The notes under the pieces: generated by a model
The model's database searches: none
What the model was told of the DNA's origin: nothing
Seen by the model: the letters and a program-made list of their open reading frames with translations, nothing else
Source of the DNA: Bacteroidales bacterium
GTDB taxonomy: Bacteria > Bacteroidota > Bacteroidia > Bacteroidales > Muribaculaceae
Assembly: GCA_014800735.1 (NCBI GenBank)
Contig: JAAVFP010000008.1
Location: 1 to 64,000, forward strand
Length of the DNA stretch: 64,000 nucleotides
Direction: 5' to 3'
Shown: one piece after another, positions 37,448 through 45,838 of the stretch
Position numbering within the stretch: the stretch's first letter is position 1
How the letters are laid out: each line of letters opens with the position of its first letter
Translations under genes and position numbers: made by a program

Positions 37448-38956
37448 ATGACAACACATTCTATCTACGGATTCGAGAAACTTGCTTGGCCCGGAAGTTC
37501 CTTGGCCTATCAATTCAGGCGAGTCACTCGCGGCGCCGCATTAGCTGCTATGTTCATAGCGGCGGTCACCGCAAAAGCCTCTGAGCAGTTTACCTACACT
37601 TATGAGGGTAGTACTCTCACTTACGAAACAATCGACGAAGGTACCTGCATGGTAACCGGGTATCAAGAGCCTCTGTCAAAAGCTCTTCAAATCCCATCCA
37701 AAGCAAATAATTATGATGTCGTAGCAATTTATGAAAGGGCTTTCTATAACTGTGACGACCTTACCTCGGTAACAATTCCTAATTCTGTAAAATCAGTTGG
37801 TAAAAGTGCTTTCGAGTACTGTAACGGGCTGAAAAAGGCGGAATTTGCAAGTATCGAGGCTCTGTGTAATATCCATTTTGAGAACGAATTTTCGAATCCG
37901 CTTGGCTATGCACACCGTCTGTACATAGATGGGAAAGAAGTTATCAAAATAGAAATCCCGGAGTCGGTAAGTGCTATTGGTAACTGTACTTTCCAAGGCT
38001 GCAGCGAACTAATATCCGTGACCATCCCTGCTTCTGTCACCTCTATCGGCGACTATGCATTCTATTATTGCACCGGTCTGAGCTCGGCGATAATCCCCAA
38101 TTCGGTCACCGCCGTCGGAGACTGGGCTTACACGGGGTGTACCGGATTGACCTCCGTGGCTATTCCTGAATCTGTAACAGATATCGGCGATTATGCTTTC
38201 CACGGTTGTAGTAGCATTACCGCACTGGCTATTCCGGATGCTATCACATGTATTGGCGATTGGACTTTCGGGGACTGCCGAGGCCTGACTTCCTTGATTA
38301 TCCCTGATTCTGTCATATCTATCGGCGAAGGCGCTTTCGCCGGATGCAGCGGCCTGACTTCAGTGCTTATACCCGATTGTGTCACAGCTATCGGTGAGTC
38401 TGCTTTCAATGGCTGCCTCAGACTGGAATCAGTGACTATCCCCAATTCGATCACTTCTATCTCCGACTGGACTTTTATCGGATGTGAGAGCCTGATATCA
38501 GTGACTATTCCCGAATCCGTGACTTATATCGGCACTTATGCATTCTCAGGATGCAGCCAACTGCCTGAGGTAACTATACCCAACTCTGTCACGTATATCG
38601 GCACTTATGCTTTTTATCGATGCACCAATCTGAGCTCGGTATATTACGGAGCCGATACGCTTGTTGAGGGAGCACCGAATATCTTCCCCGACGAAGCATA
38701 TGAAGCAGCTACTCTTTACCTGTCAACTGAAGGAATGAAGTCATACGCAAACATTGACCCCTGGAAAAACTTCAAAAATACTAAAGAATATATTTTCAGC
38801 GGTATCGACGATGTCATCGCGGATTTCGATGCCGAAAAGCCATACGAAGTATTCAAGCTCAACGGCATTTCAGCAGGCACTTCGACCACCGACCTGACCC
38901 CTGGTATTTATATCATCCGTCAGGGTCGCCTTGCAAAGAAAATTTCTGTAAAATAA
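37448..38956 (+). CDS. BspA-like leucine-rich-repeat surface protein
   Basis: ATG at 37448 is chosen because the sequence around it (about 27 bases) is nearly the same as around the start of the next gene. The 502-residue product has a long-n-region signal peptide (ending near KAS, about residue 44), about 14 LRR_5/BspA repeats of 23 residues (IPxSVTxIGxxAFxGCSxLxSV) and a C-terminal segment (about 450-502) with YEVFKLNG and GIYIIRQGRLAKKISVK, resembling short type IX sorting signals. It is probably exported by the type IX system and displayed on the cell surface, where such repeats bind host or microbial proteins. The gene is A/T rich relative to the core genes. Confidence 0.88.
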   Translation: MTTHSIYGFEKLAWPGSSLAYQFRRVTRGAALAAMFIAAVTAKASEQFTYTYEGSTLTYETIDEGTCMVTGYQEPLSKALQIPSKANNYDVVAIYERAFYNCDDLTSVTIPNSVKSVGKSAFEYCNGLKKAEFASIEALCNIHFENEFSNPLGYAHRLYIDGKEVIKIEIPESVSAIGNCTFQGCSELISVTIPASVTSIGDYAFYYCTGLSSAIIPNSVTAVGDWAYTGCTGLTSVAIPESVTDIGDYAFHGCSSITALAIPDAITCIGDWTFGDCRGLTSLIIPDSVISIGEGAFAGCSGLTSVLIPDCVTAIGESAFNGCLRLESVTIPNSITSISDWTFIGCESLISVTIPESVTYIGTYAFSGCSQLPEVTIPNSVTYIGTYAFYRCTNLSSVYYGADTLVEGAPNIFPDEAYEAATLYLSTEGMKSYANIDPWKNFKNTKEYIFSGIDDVIADFDAEKPYEVFKLNGISAGTSTTDLTPGIYIIRQGRLAKKISVK

Positions 38957-38988
38957 GCTTTGCAAGAACTACTGTAATAAACAATAGC

Positions 38989-39062
38989 AGGAGCCCTGGG
39001 AGCCCGCTGGCACCACATCGAGCGAACTGGTCCATCCCCAGGCTCCTCCTACTTCTTTCTTA
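38989..39062 (+). terminator. Hairpin between the two LRR genes
   Basis: AGGAGCC (38989-38995) pairs with GGCTCCT (39041-39047), with further pairing of TGGGA and TCCC inside; a T-rich tail follows. It probably ends the first LRR transcript. The stem is long and the loop holds about 35 bases. Confidence 0.6.
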
Positions 39063-39080
39063 TATTTAATCAATCTTTTT

Positions 39081-42000
39081 ATGATAATACATTCCAACGC
39101 AGCATTGAGAAGGCTCGCTTGGCCTGAGATTTGGGCCACGAAGCAATTCAAAGGATTCGCACGAGTCTTCGCTCTTACTGCTATGCTCATAGCGGTGGCA
39201 TTCAATACATCTGCTAAAGAGTTTACCTACACCTACGAAGGCTGTACACTCACCTACGAAACAATCGACGAAAGCACCTGCAAGGTAGCTGCGCCAACAC
39301 AAAATCTGCCGGGAGATCTTCAAATACCGTCCTCCGCTGGAGGTTATATCGTTGTAGAAATAGGCAGTAACGCTTTCTATGGATGCGGCATGATGTCTGT
39401 CACAATTCCAAATTCTGTAACTTCTATCGGCGAATTTGCTTTCTATAGATGCACCAGATTGATGTCTATCACAATTCCAAATTCTGTAACTTCTATCGGC
39501 AAACAAGCTTTCGATGGCTGCAGCAACCTGACTTCGGTCACTATTCCCAATTCTATCACTTCTATAGACGACCAGACTTTCTCCGGGTGCACCAGGTTGA
39601 TGTCTGTCACAATTCCCAATTCTGTCACTTCTATCGGTGACTTAGCTTTCTACAACTGCCGCAGCTTGACTTCGGTTACTATTCCCAATTCTGTCACTTC
39701 TATCGGCAGAAGCGCTTTCTATGGCTGCAGCAGCCTGGTGTCTGTCACAATTCCAAATTCGGTAACTTCTATCGGCGAGCTAGCTTTCCAAGCCTGCAGC
39801 GGCCTGACTTCGGTCACTATTCCCAATTCTATCACTTCTATAGGCGACCAGACTTTCTCCGGGTGCACCAGCCTGATGTCTGTCACAATTCCAAATTCTG
39901 TCACTTCTATCGGTAAATATGCTTTCTACAATTGCGGCAGCCTGACTTCGGTCACTATTCCCAATTCTGTCAAGTATATCGGAATGGGCGTTTTTGAGTA
40001 CTGTAACGGGCTGGAAAAGGCGGAATTTGCAAGTATCGAGGCGCTGTGTAATATCAAGTTTGACAACGAATTTTCGAATCCGCTTTGGTATGCACACCAC
40101 TTATATATTAATGGGATTGAAATTATCAAAATAGAAGTCCCTGAATCGGTAAATACTATCGGTAACTATGCTTTCAATGGTTGTAGCGAGTTGATATCTT
40201 TATCTATACCAAATTCCGTCACTTCCCTTGGCAACGGAGTTTTTAGGGGATGCAGCGGCTTGACGTCAGTTACAATACCAAATTCCGTCACTTCTATCGT
40301 TGATTCTGCTTTCTATGGCTGCAGCGGCTTGACTTCGTTTACCATTCCCAATTCTGTCACTTCTATCGGTAATTCTGCTTTCGCTGGCTGCAGCGGCTTG
40401 ACTTCGTTTACCATTCCCAATTCTGTCACTTCCATCGGCAAAAGTGCTTTCGCTTACTGCAGCGGCCTGACTTCGGTAATAATAGGAAATTCTGTCACGT
40501 CCATCAGCAATTCCACTTTCGATAGATGTCGCAATCTTGTAAAAAGCGCCTATCCTAATACCATCTCCAATCCTTTCTTTGATGGTCTGGCTGTTGCTTA
40601 TAATCCCAAAGGCGCTATAATCGAAGACGGGTGGGTTTATGGTCCTGAGAAAACGGAAATCCGTTTTGCGCCTTATTATCTTGAAGGAGACTGCATTATC
40701 CCTAATTACATCACTTCTATCGGGAATTCTGCTTTCCAAAATTGTAGAGATTTGACCTCGGTAATTATACCACATTCCGTGACCTCTATCGATGATTTTG
40801 CTTTCTACGAGTGCAATGGCCTGACATCGGTAATCTTGGGTAATTCAGTTACTTCTATCGGTAATTCTGCTTTCAAAAGTTGTAGCGGGCTTGTAAAGAG
40901 CGCTTATCCCAAGACAATCTCCAACCCTTTCAGTCATGGCGTGGCTGTTGCTTATAATCCCGAAGGCGCTATAATCGAAGACGGGTGGGTTTATGGTCCT
41001 GAGAAAACGGAAATCCGGTTTGCTCCTTATAATCTTGAAGAAGACTATATTATCTCGAATTCCGTCACTTCCATCGGCGATTATGCTTTCCAAAATTGCA
41101 GTGGTCTAACGAGAATCATTATCCCCAATTCAGTCTCTGCGATCGGCAATGCTGCTTTTTCAGGCTGCGATTCTCTTGAGCTGGTAAAAGTGTCTTGGAA
41201 CGTTGCGGTAAATATTGATACTTCAGTTTTTACAGTTACTACTTATAGTAAGGCAGAGTTGTATATCAACGAGAACTTCCCATCTTATTTAGAAACTAAC
41301 TGGAGTCTTTTTGACAATATTTTTGTAGCCGGTCATCCGACTAAAAGGTATTCAGACGGGGTGCTTTCGTATAGAGTTATTGAAGATCCAAATAATCGTG
41401 AGGCGATAGTGGTTGCAGGTGATTATTCTTCGTTATCAGAGGTGTTTATACCCGAACGATTTACTGACGACAGTAATCCTTCAGAACCGGTCAGATATTA
41501 TGTAACTTGCATTGGTGCGGGCGCATTTAAAAATTGCCGTAACCTGAAATCCATAATGTTTAACGACCGAATAAATCTTACAGCAATCTGCGATGAAGCT
41601 TTCTGTGGATGCAGTGGCCTATCTGAAATGACTATTCCAAATTCAGTCACGTCTATAGGCAATTCTGCTTTCAGAGATTGCAGCAGCCTGTCCGAGGTGA
41701 TTATCCCCAATTCTGTCACTACTATAGGCAATTCTGCTTTCTATGGATGCAGCAGGATGTCATCAGTGAATATTTCTGAATCTGTGACATATATCGGGGA
41801 AGATGCGTTCTACAACTGTAAGTCTTTAAAAAATTTTGATTTTGCAAGCATTGAATCACTATGCAAAATTCAGTTCGCCAATATTAATTCTAACCCTACA
41901 ATAAATGCCAGGTGGACATGTGAGTATTATCCGACGAGGTTTGACGCAAATATACTCGGAAATATACATATAAATGGAGAAGATATATCCGATTTGGCTA

Positions 42001-43856
42001 TTCCAGAAACCATATCATCTATTGGCAATTATACATTTGTACGTTTCCCAATAAGATCGGTTACCATTTCTAATTCTGTAACCACCGTAGGCAATTCTGC
42101 TTTCGAAGGTTGTTACTCTCTTAGTTCAGTTACTATTCCTAATTCAGTTTTTTCTATAGGTAATTCTGCGTTCTCAACGTGTATCAGCTTGACTTCTGTG
42201 ACTATTCCTAATTCTGTAAAATCTATCGGAAATACCGCTTTCTCATCATGTGGAAGCCTACGAGAAGTGTCGCTACTTGAAGGCGATGAAATAGATTTTG
42301 GGGATGAGGTATTTCAGGAGGGGCGGAATTTAGAACTTGGGCCAATACAATGGCAAACTCCCAACATTAATAAAATATTTTTAGGGCGTCCACTTTCAAA
42401 GCAGGTATTCAATCTCTCATATCTTGAAACCCTAACTATAGGAAATTCTGTCACCGAAATCGGGATGTCTATATGGCAGGGTGCCACCAAGCTCACGAAC
42501 TTAACCCTTGGCAATAGCCTCACAACAATAGGTGATGATGCCTTCAGTGGTTGCAACTCTCTCCGAGAAGTGGTCGTGCCGCCGTCGGTGGAAAATATTG
42601 GTGCTTCTGCTTTTGCCGGAACTTCACTTTCTTCGATTATAATGGGCCATAATGTCAAGGAGATAGGTGAGAAGGCTTTCGACGGGTGTCCTGCTTCAAC
42701 GGTAAGCATTACGGCCCCGACCCCTCCCACGGCACCGAATAATACTTTCAGCAATTATACCGGCAAGCTGTACGTGCAAGGGCAGGATGCTATCGAGGCG
42801 TATTATAATGCCTACACCTGCTGGGACCGGTTCAACAGCTACGCTTTGATTGAGCCGACAGAAATGAAGCACGAGGGCTCGCTGAGCTACAAGGCTGAGC
42901 CCGGAGAACAGATTCAGCTGTCGGCCACGCTGATGCCCGAGGGAGTATCGCTGCCGCAGGTGTTCTGGCGCTCGACCAACCCCGCCGTCGCAACTGTGAA
43001 TCATAATGGTCTGGTAACAGTAGCCGCCGACCTAAGTGGCGTGGAGTCCGGCGCGAAAAACTGCAAGATTATCGCAGAGAGTCTTTATGCCGATGGCCCG
43101 GTGATAGAGTTCTCTATCGACACCGAAAATGACGAGATAGAGGTTAACGGAATATCCCTCGATAGGACCGAAGCTATGATGACAGAGGGGCAGACGCTAA
43201 AGCTGATTGCCACCGTAACTCCAGAGAATGCTACTGACAAGGCCTTAGACTGGGCTACTAGCGACGCAGGTGTGACAACTGTTGATCAGACCGGTACCGT
43301 AACCGCTCAGCACGCGGGCACAGCCACCATCACAGCCACCACTGCCAACGGGCTCGAAGCTGTCTGCGAGGTTACCGTTGTGGCCAAGGCTGTCGAACCG
43401 ACCGACATCACTCTCAATCTTACAACTGCTAAGATAATCGAGGGTGAGACCGTCCACCTGACAGCTTCGGTTGCTCCGGCCGATGTAACCGATGCGACCG
43501 TAACCTGGACCTCAAGCGACGAGACTGTGGCTACGGTCGACCAGACCGGTCTCGTGAGCGGTGTGAAGATGGGTACTGCCACCATTACCGCCACCACCGC
43601 CAACGGCCTGACCGCCCAGTGCGTGGTCACCGTCGACGAAATGACAGGACTCGACGGTGTAGATGGTGCTGACATCAGCGTTGCCGTTAGCGACCACTTG
43701 ATTGTCGTCACCGCACCCGAAGATACTGAGGTTGAGGTGTATGCAATTAACGGTATGCGCGTGGTGGTGACCCGCGAGCACAGAATCGAAATCCTCGTCG
43801 ACGGAGTCTATCTGGTTCGCGTAGCCGACCGCGTCTTCAAAGTTGTGGTAAAATAA
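39081..43856 (+). CDS. Giant BspA-like LRR protein with Ig-like domains
   Basis: The 1591-residue product has a signal peptide (about 1-46), some 35 BspA-type LRR_5 repeats (about 60-1230) with several short spacer blocks, three group 2 bacterial Ig-like domains (about 1265-1345, 1352-1437 and 1438-1520; TVDQTGTVTAQHAGTATI is typical) and a C-terminal domain (about 1525-1591) with EVYAINGMRV and GVYLVRVADRVFKVVVK, resembling the type A sorting domain of type IX cargo. It is probably a long surface adhesin-like protein. It shares blocks of near-identical sequence with the gene upstream, which points to duplication or gene conversion. The repeats make its length prone to change. Confidence 0.88.
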   Translation: MIIHSNAALRRLAWPEIWATKQFKGFARVFALTAMLIAVAFNTSAKEFTYTYEGCTLTYETIDESTCKVAAPTQNLPGDLQIPSSAGGYIVVEIGSNAFYGCGMMSVTIPNSVTSIGEFAFYRCTRLMSITIPNSVTSIGKQAFDGCSNLTSVTIPNSITSIDDQTFSGCTRLMSVTIPNSVTSIGDLAFYNCRSLTSVTIPNSVTSIGRSAFYGCSSLVSVTIPNSVTSIGELAFQACSGLTSVTIPNSITSIGDQTFSGCTSLMSVTIPNSVTSIGKYAFYNCGSLTSVTIPNSVKYIGMGVFEYCNGLEKAEFASIEALCNIKFDNEFSNPLWYAHHLYINGIEIIKIEVPESVNTIGNYAFNGCSELISLSIPNSVTSLGNGVFRGCSGLTSVTIPNSVTSIVDSAFYGCSGLTSFTIPNSVTSIGNSAFAGCSGLTSFTIPNSVTSIGKSAFAYCSGLTSVIIGNSVTSISNSTFDRCRNLVKSAYPNTISNPFFDGLAVAYNPKGAIIEDGWVYGPEKTEIRFAPYYLEGDCIIPNYITSIGNSAFQNCRDLTSVIIPHSVTSIDDFAFYECNGLTSVILGNSVTSIGNSAFKSCSGLVKSAYPKTISNPFSHGVAVAYNPEGAIIEDGWVYGPEKTEIRFAPYNLEEDYIISNSVTSIGDYAFQNCSGLTRIIIPNSVSAIGNAAFSGCDSLELVKVSWNVAVNIDTSVFTVTTYSKAELYINENFPSYLETNWSLFDNIFVAGHPTKRYSDGVLSYRVIEDPNNREAIVVAGDYSSLSEVFIPERFTDDSNPSEPVRYYVTCIGAGAFKNCRNLKSIMFNDRINLTAICDEAFCGCSGLSEMTIPNSVTSIGNSAFRDCSSLSEVIIPNSVTTIGNSAFYGCSRMSSVNISESVTYIGEDAFYNCKSLKNFDFASIESLCKIQFANINSNPTINARWTCEYYPTRFDANILGNIHINGEDISDLAIPETISSIGNYTFVRFPIRSVTISNSVTTVGNSAFEGCYSLSSVTIPNSVFSIGNSAFSTCISLTSVTIPNSVKSIGNTAFSSCGSLREVSLLEGDEIDFGDEVFQEGRNLELGPIQWQTPNINKIFLGRPLSKQVFNLSYLETLTIGNSVTEIGMSIWQGATKLTNLTLGNSLTTIGDDAFSGCNSLREVVVPPSVENIGASAFAGTSLSSIIMGHNVKEIGEKAFDGCPASTVSITAPTPPTAPNNTFSNYTGKLYVQGQDAIEAYYNAYTCWDRFNSYALIEPTEMKHEGSLSYKAEPGEQIQLSATLMPEGVSLPQVFWRSTNPAVATVNHNGLVTVAADLSGVESGAKNCKIIAESLYADGPVIEFSIDTENDEIEVNGISLDRTEAMMTEGQTLKLIATVTPENATDKALDWATSDAGVTTVDQTGTVTAQHAGTATITATTANGLEAVCEVTVVAKAVEPTDITLNLTTAKIIEGETVHLTASVAPADVTDATVTWTSSDETVATVDQTGLVSGVKMGTATITATTANGLTAQCVVTVDEMTGLDGVDGADISVAVSDHLIVVTAPEDTEVEVYAINGMRVVVTREHRIEILVDGVYLVRVADRVFKVVVK
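39366..39990 (+). repeat. Tandem 69-base repeats encoding LRR units
   Basis: About nine head-to-tail 69-base units (for example starts at 39396 and 39465) encode 23-residue LRRs. Neighbouring units are very similar at DNA level, around CAATTCCAAATTCTGT and ACTTCTATCGGC, so unequal recombination is likely. Confidence 0.85.
40536..41078 (+). repeat. Internal duplication within the giant LRR gene
   Basis: Two copies of a non-LRR spacer of about 63 codons (40536-40724 and 40890-41078) share long near-identical stretches, both reading EDGWVYGPEKTEIRFAPY. They are separated by a few LRR units. Confidence 0.8.
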
Positions 43857-43876
43857 CCTAAACTTTGTTATTAGCA

Positions 43877-43912
43877 GGCCGCTATCCACCTCGGGTAGCG
43901 GCCTTTTGTTTT
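43877..43912 (+). terminator. Terminator of the giant LRR gene
   Basis: An 8-base GC-rich stem (GGCCGCTA and TAGCGGCC) with an 11-base loop is followed by TTTTGTTTT, 20 bases after the stop. Confidence 0.88.
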
Positions 43913-43921
43913 CCTTGAGCC

Positions 43922-43952
43922 TTTGATTTTCGGCGGGATTTTCGTAATTTTG
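43922..43952 (+). promoter_or_regulatory. Promoter of the ABC-F gene
   Basis: TTTG (43922-43925) and TAATTTTG (43945-43952) are separated by 19 bases. The ATG at 43961 lies 8 bases after the box, so the leader is very short or absent. Confidence 0.78.
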
Positions 43953-43960
43953 CGGTGATT

Positions 43961-45838
43961 ATGGCTAATCTACTGAACATCGAGAATCTTACCAAGAGCT
44001 ACGGCGACCGCCTGCTCTTCGGCGATATAACTTTTGGAGTGGAGGAGGGCGATAAAATAGGTATCGTCGCCCGAAACGGCACAGGTAAAAGTACGCTGCT
44101 ACGTATTCTTGCGGGCGACGAGGCTGCCGACAGCGGTAAAATTGTGTACCGCGGCGGTCTGCGAATAGGCTATCTTCCCCAGGAACCGACTTTTGCGCCG
44201 GGTGTCAGTGTGATTGACGCCGCTCTGCAGGCCGATGACCCTATTGCCGACCTTGTGCGTCGCTATAACGCGGCTCTGGCTGCGGGCGATGCGGCAGCAA
44301 CCGAACGCATTGTGCATGAAATGGACGAGGCGCATGCCTGGGACTATGAGGACCGCCTGAAACAGCTCCTTACCCGCCTCGGGCTTCCCGATCCCCACGA
44401 GAGTGTCGACCACCTTTCGGGCGGTCAGCGCAAGCGTCTGGCTCTGGCACGGACTGTTATCTCGGAGCCTGAATTCCTGATTCTTGACGAGCCTACCAAC
44501 CACCTGGACATCACCACTATCGAGTGGCTTGAGAACTACCTGAAGCGTTCGCGCGCCACATTGCTGATGGTGACCCACGACCGCTATTTCCTGGACCGCG
44601 TGTGCTCCAAAATTATCGAACTTGATAACACCGAGGCCTATATGGTGGAGGGCAACTACGATATGTATCTCCGCCGCCGTGCCGAGCGCATCGAGGCCAT
44701 GACCGCCGAGCTGGCCAAGGTGAAAAACACGCTGCGCCGCGAACAGGAGTGGATGAGCCGTCAGCCGCAGGCCCGTGCCGGCAAAGCGAAGTACCGCATC
44801 GATGCTTTTTATGACCTGAAGGAGCGCAGCCGCGTGAACCTCACGGAAAAGAACGTTAAGCTCGATGGCGCTACTTCCAGCCGTATCGGCTCAAAGATTT
44901 TCGAGGCTGAGGGTGTGAGCAAACGCTTCGGCGACAAAGTGATACTGGACGATTTTACCTACACTTTCGCCCGCGGCGAAAAGCTCGGCATCGTTGGCGA
45001 GAACGGTGTGGGCAAGTCCACATTTATCAAACTGCTTCAGGGCCTGGTGCCGCTTGACGCAGGTAAGTGGGACGTCGGCACAACCGTGCGCTTCGGCTAT
45101 TACAGCCAGGACGGTATTCAGTTCGATGAAAACAAGCGTGTGGTGGACGCCGTGACTGAGATAGCCGAGGATATTGCCATGGCTACCGGCGAACGCATCG
45201 CTCCGATGCAATACTTGCAGCGCTTTCTGTTTTCGCCTGCCGACCAACGTAAATTCATCCACACGCTGAGCGGCGGCGAGCGGTGCCGACTGCATCTGGC
45301 CGTCACGCTGATGCGTCAGCCCAACTTTCTGATTCTGGACGAGCCGACGAACGACCTCGACATTATCACCCTGGGCATACTCGAAGAGTATCTGGCCGAC
45401 TTTGCCGGCTGCGTTATCATTGTGAGTCACGACCGCTACTTCCTGGATAACATAGTGGACCATCTGTTCGTGATGGAAGGGCAGGGCGTGGTGAAGGATT
45501 TTCCGGGCAATTACAGCGACTACCGCGAATATCTGGACCGCAAGGCACGCCAGGAGAGCGCGGTGGCCGCCACCGTGCGCGAGGCTGCTCCCCAGCCTCG
45601 CCGCCAGCAGGCGCGCCCTGAGCGCATGAGCTTCAAGGAGAGGAAAGAATTTGAGGCTCTCGAAAAAGAGATTGAGGCGCTCAACGCCGAGAAAGCCGCT
45701 CTGGAGGCCTTCTTTGCTTCGGGCGAGAGTTGTCCGGCCGATGAATTCGCGCAGAAAAGCAAGCGATATAATGAAATAGGCGACGTTATCGACGAAAAGG
45801 AGATGCGCTGGCTCGAATTATCCGAAAAAGAAAAATGA
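43961..45838 (+). CDS. ABC-F family ATPase, Uup-like
   Basis: ATG at 43961 is chosen; an in-frame GTG at 43955 lies in the promoter spacer. The 625-residue protein has two ABC domains (about 5-240 and 310-530) with Walker A GRNGTGKS-type loops (ARNGTGKSTLLRIL, GENGVGKSTFIKLL), LSGGQ/LSGGE signatures and [20 protein letters not shown], and no membrane part. A C-terminal coiled coil (about 560-620) fits the Uup subgroup. Such proteins act on ribosomes or on branched DNA rather than in transport. The stop overlaps the start of a TonB-dependent receptor gene by 4 bases. Confidence 0.92.
   Translation: MANLLNIENLTKSYGDRLLFGDITFGVEEGDKIGIVARNGTGKSTLLRILAGDEAADSGKIVYRGGLRIGYLPQEPTFAPGVSVIDAALQADDPIADLVRRYNAALAAGDAAATERIVHEMDEAHAWDYEDRLKQLLTRLGLPDPHESVDHLSGGQRKRLALARTVISEPEFLILDEPTNHLDITTIEWLENYLKRSRATLLMVTHDRYFLDRVCSKIIELDNTEAYMVEGNYDMYLRRRAERIEAMTAELAKVKNTLRREQEWMSRQPQARAGKAKYRIDAFYDLKERSRVNLTEKNVKLDGATSSRIGSKIFEAEGVSKRFGDKVILDDFTYTFARGEKLGIVGENGVGKSTFIKLLQGLVPLDAGKWDVGTTVRFGYYSQDGIQFDENKRVVDAVTEIAEDIAMATGERIAPMQYLQRFLFSPADQRKFIHTLSGGERCRLHLAVTLMRQPNFLILDEPTNDLDIITLGILEEYLADFAGCVIIVSHDRYFLDNIVDHLFVMEGQGVVKDFPGNYSDYREYLDRKARQESAVAATVREAAPQPRRQQARPERMSFKERKEFEALEKEIEALNAEKAALEAFFASGESCPADEFAQKSKRYNEIGDVIDEKEMRWLELSEKEK

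Noticed and set aside
39366-40500. CRISPR-like regular repeats
   Set aside because: The 69-base period encodes 23-residue LRR units in frame, without spacers of unrelated sequence.
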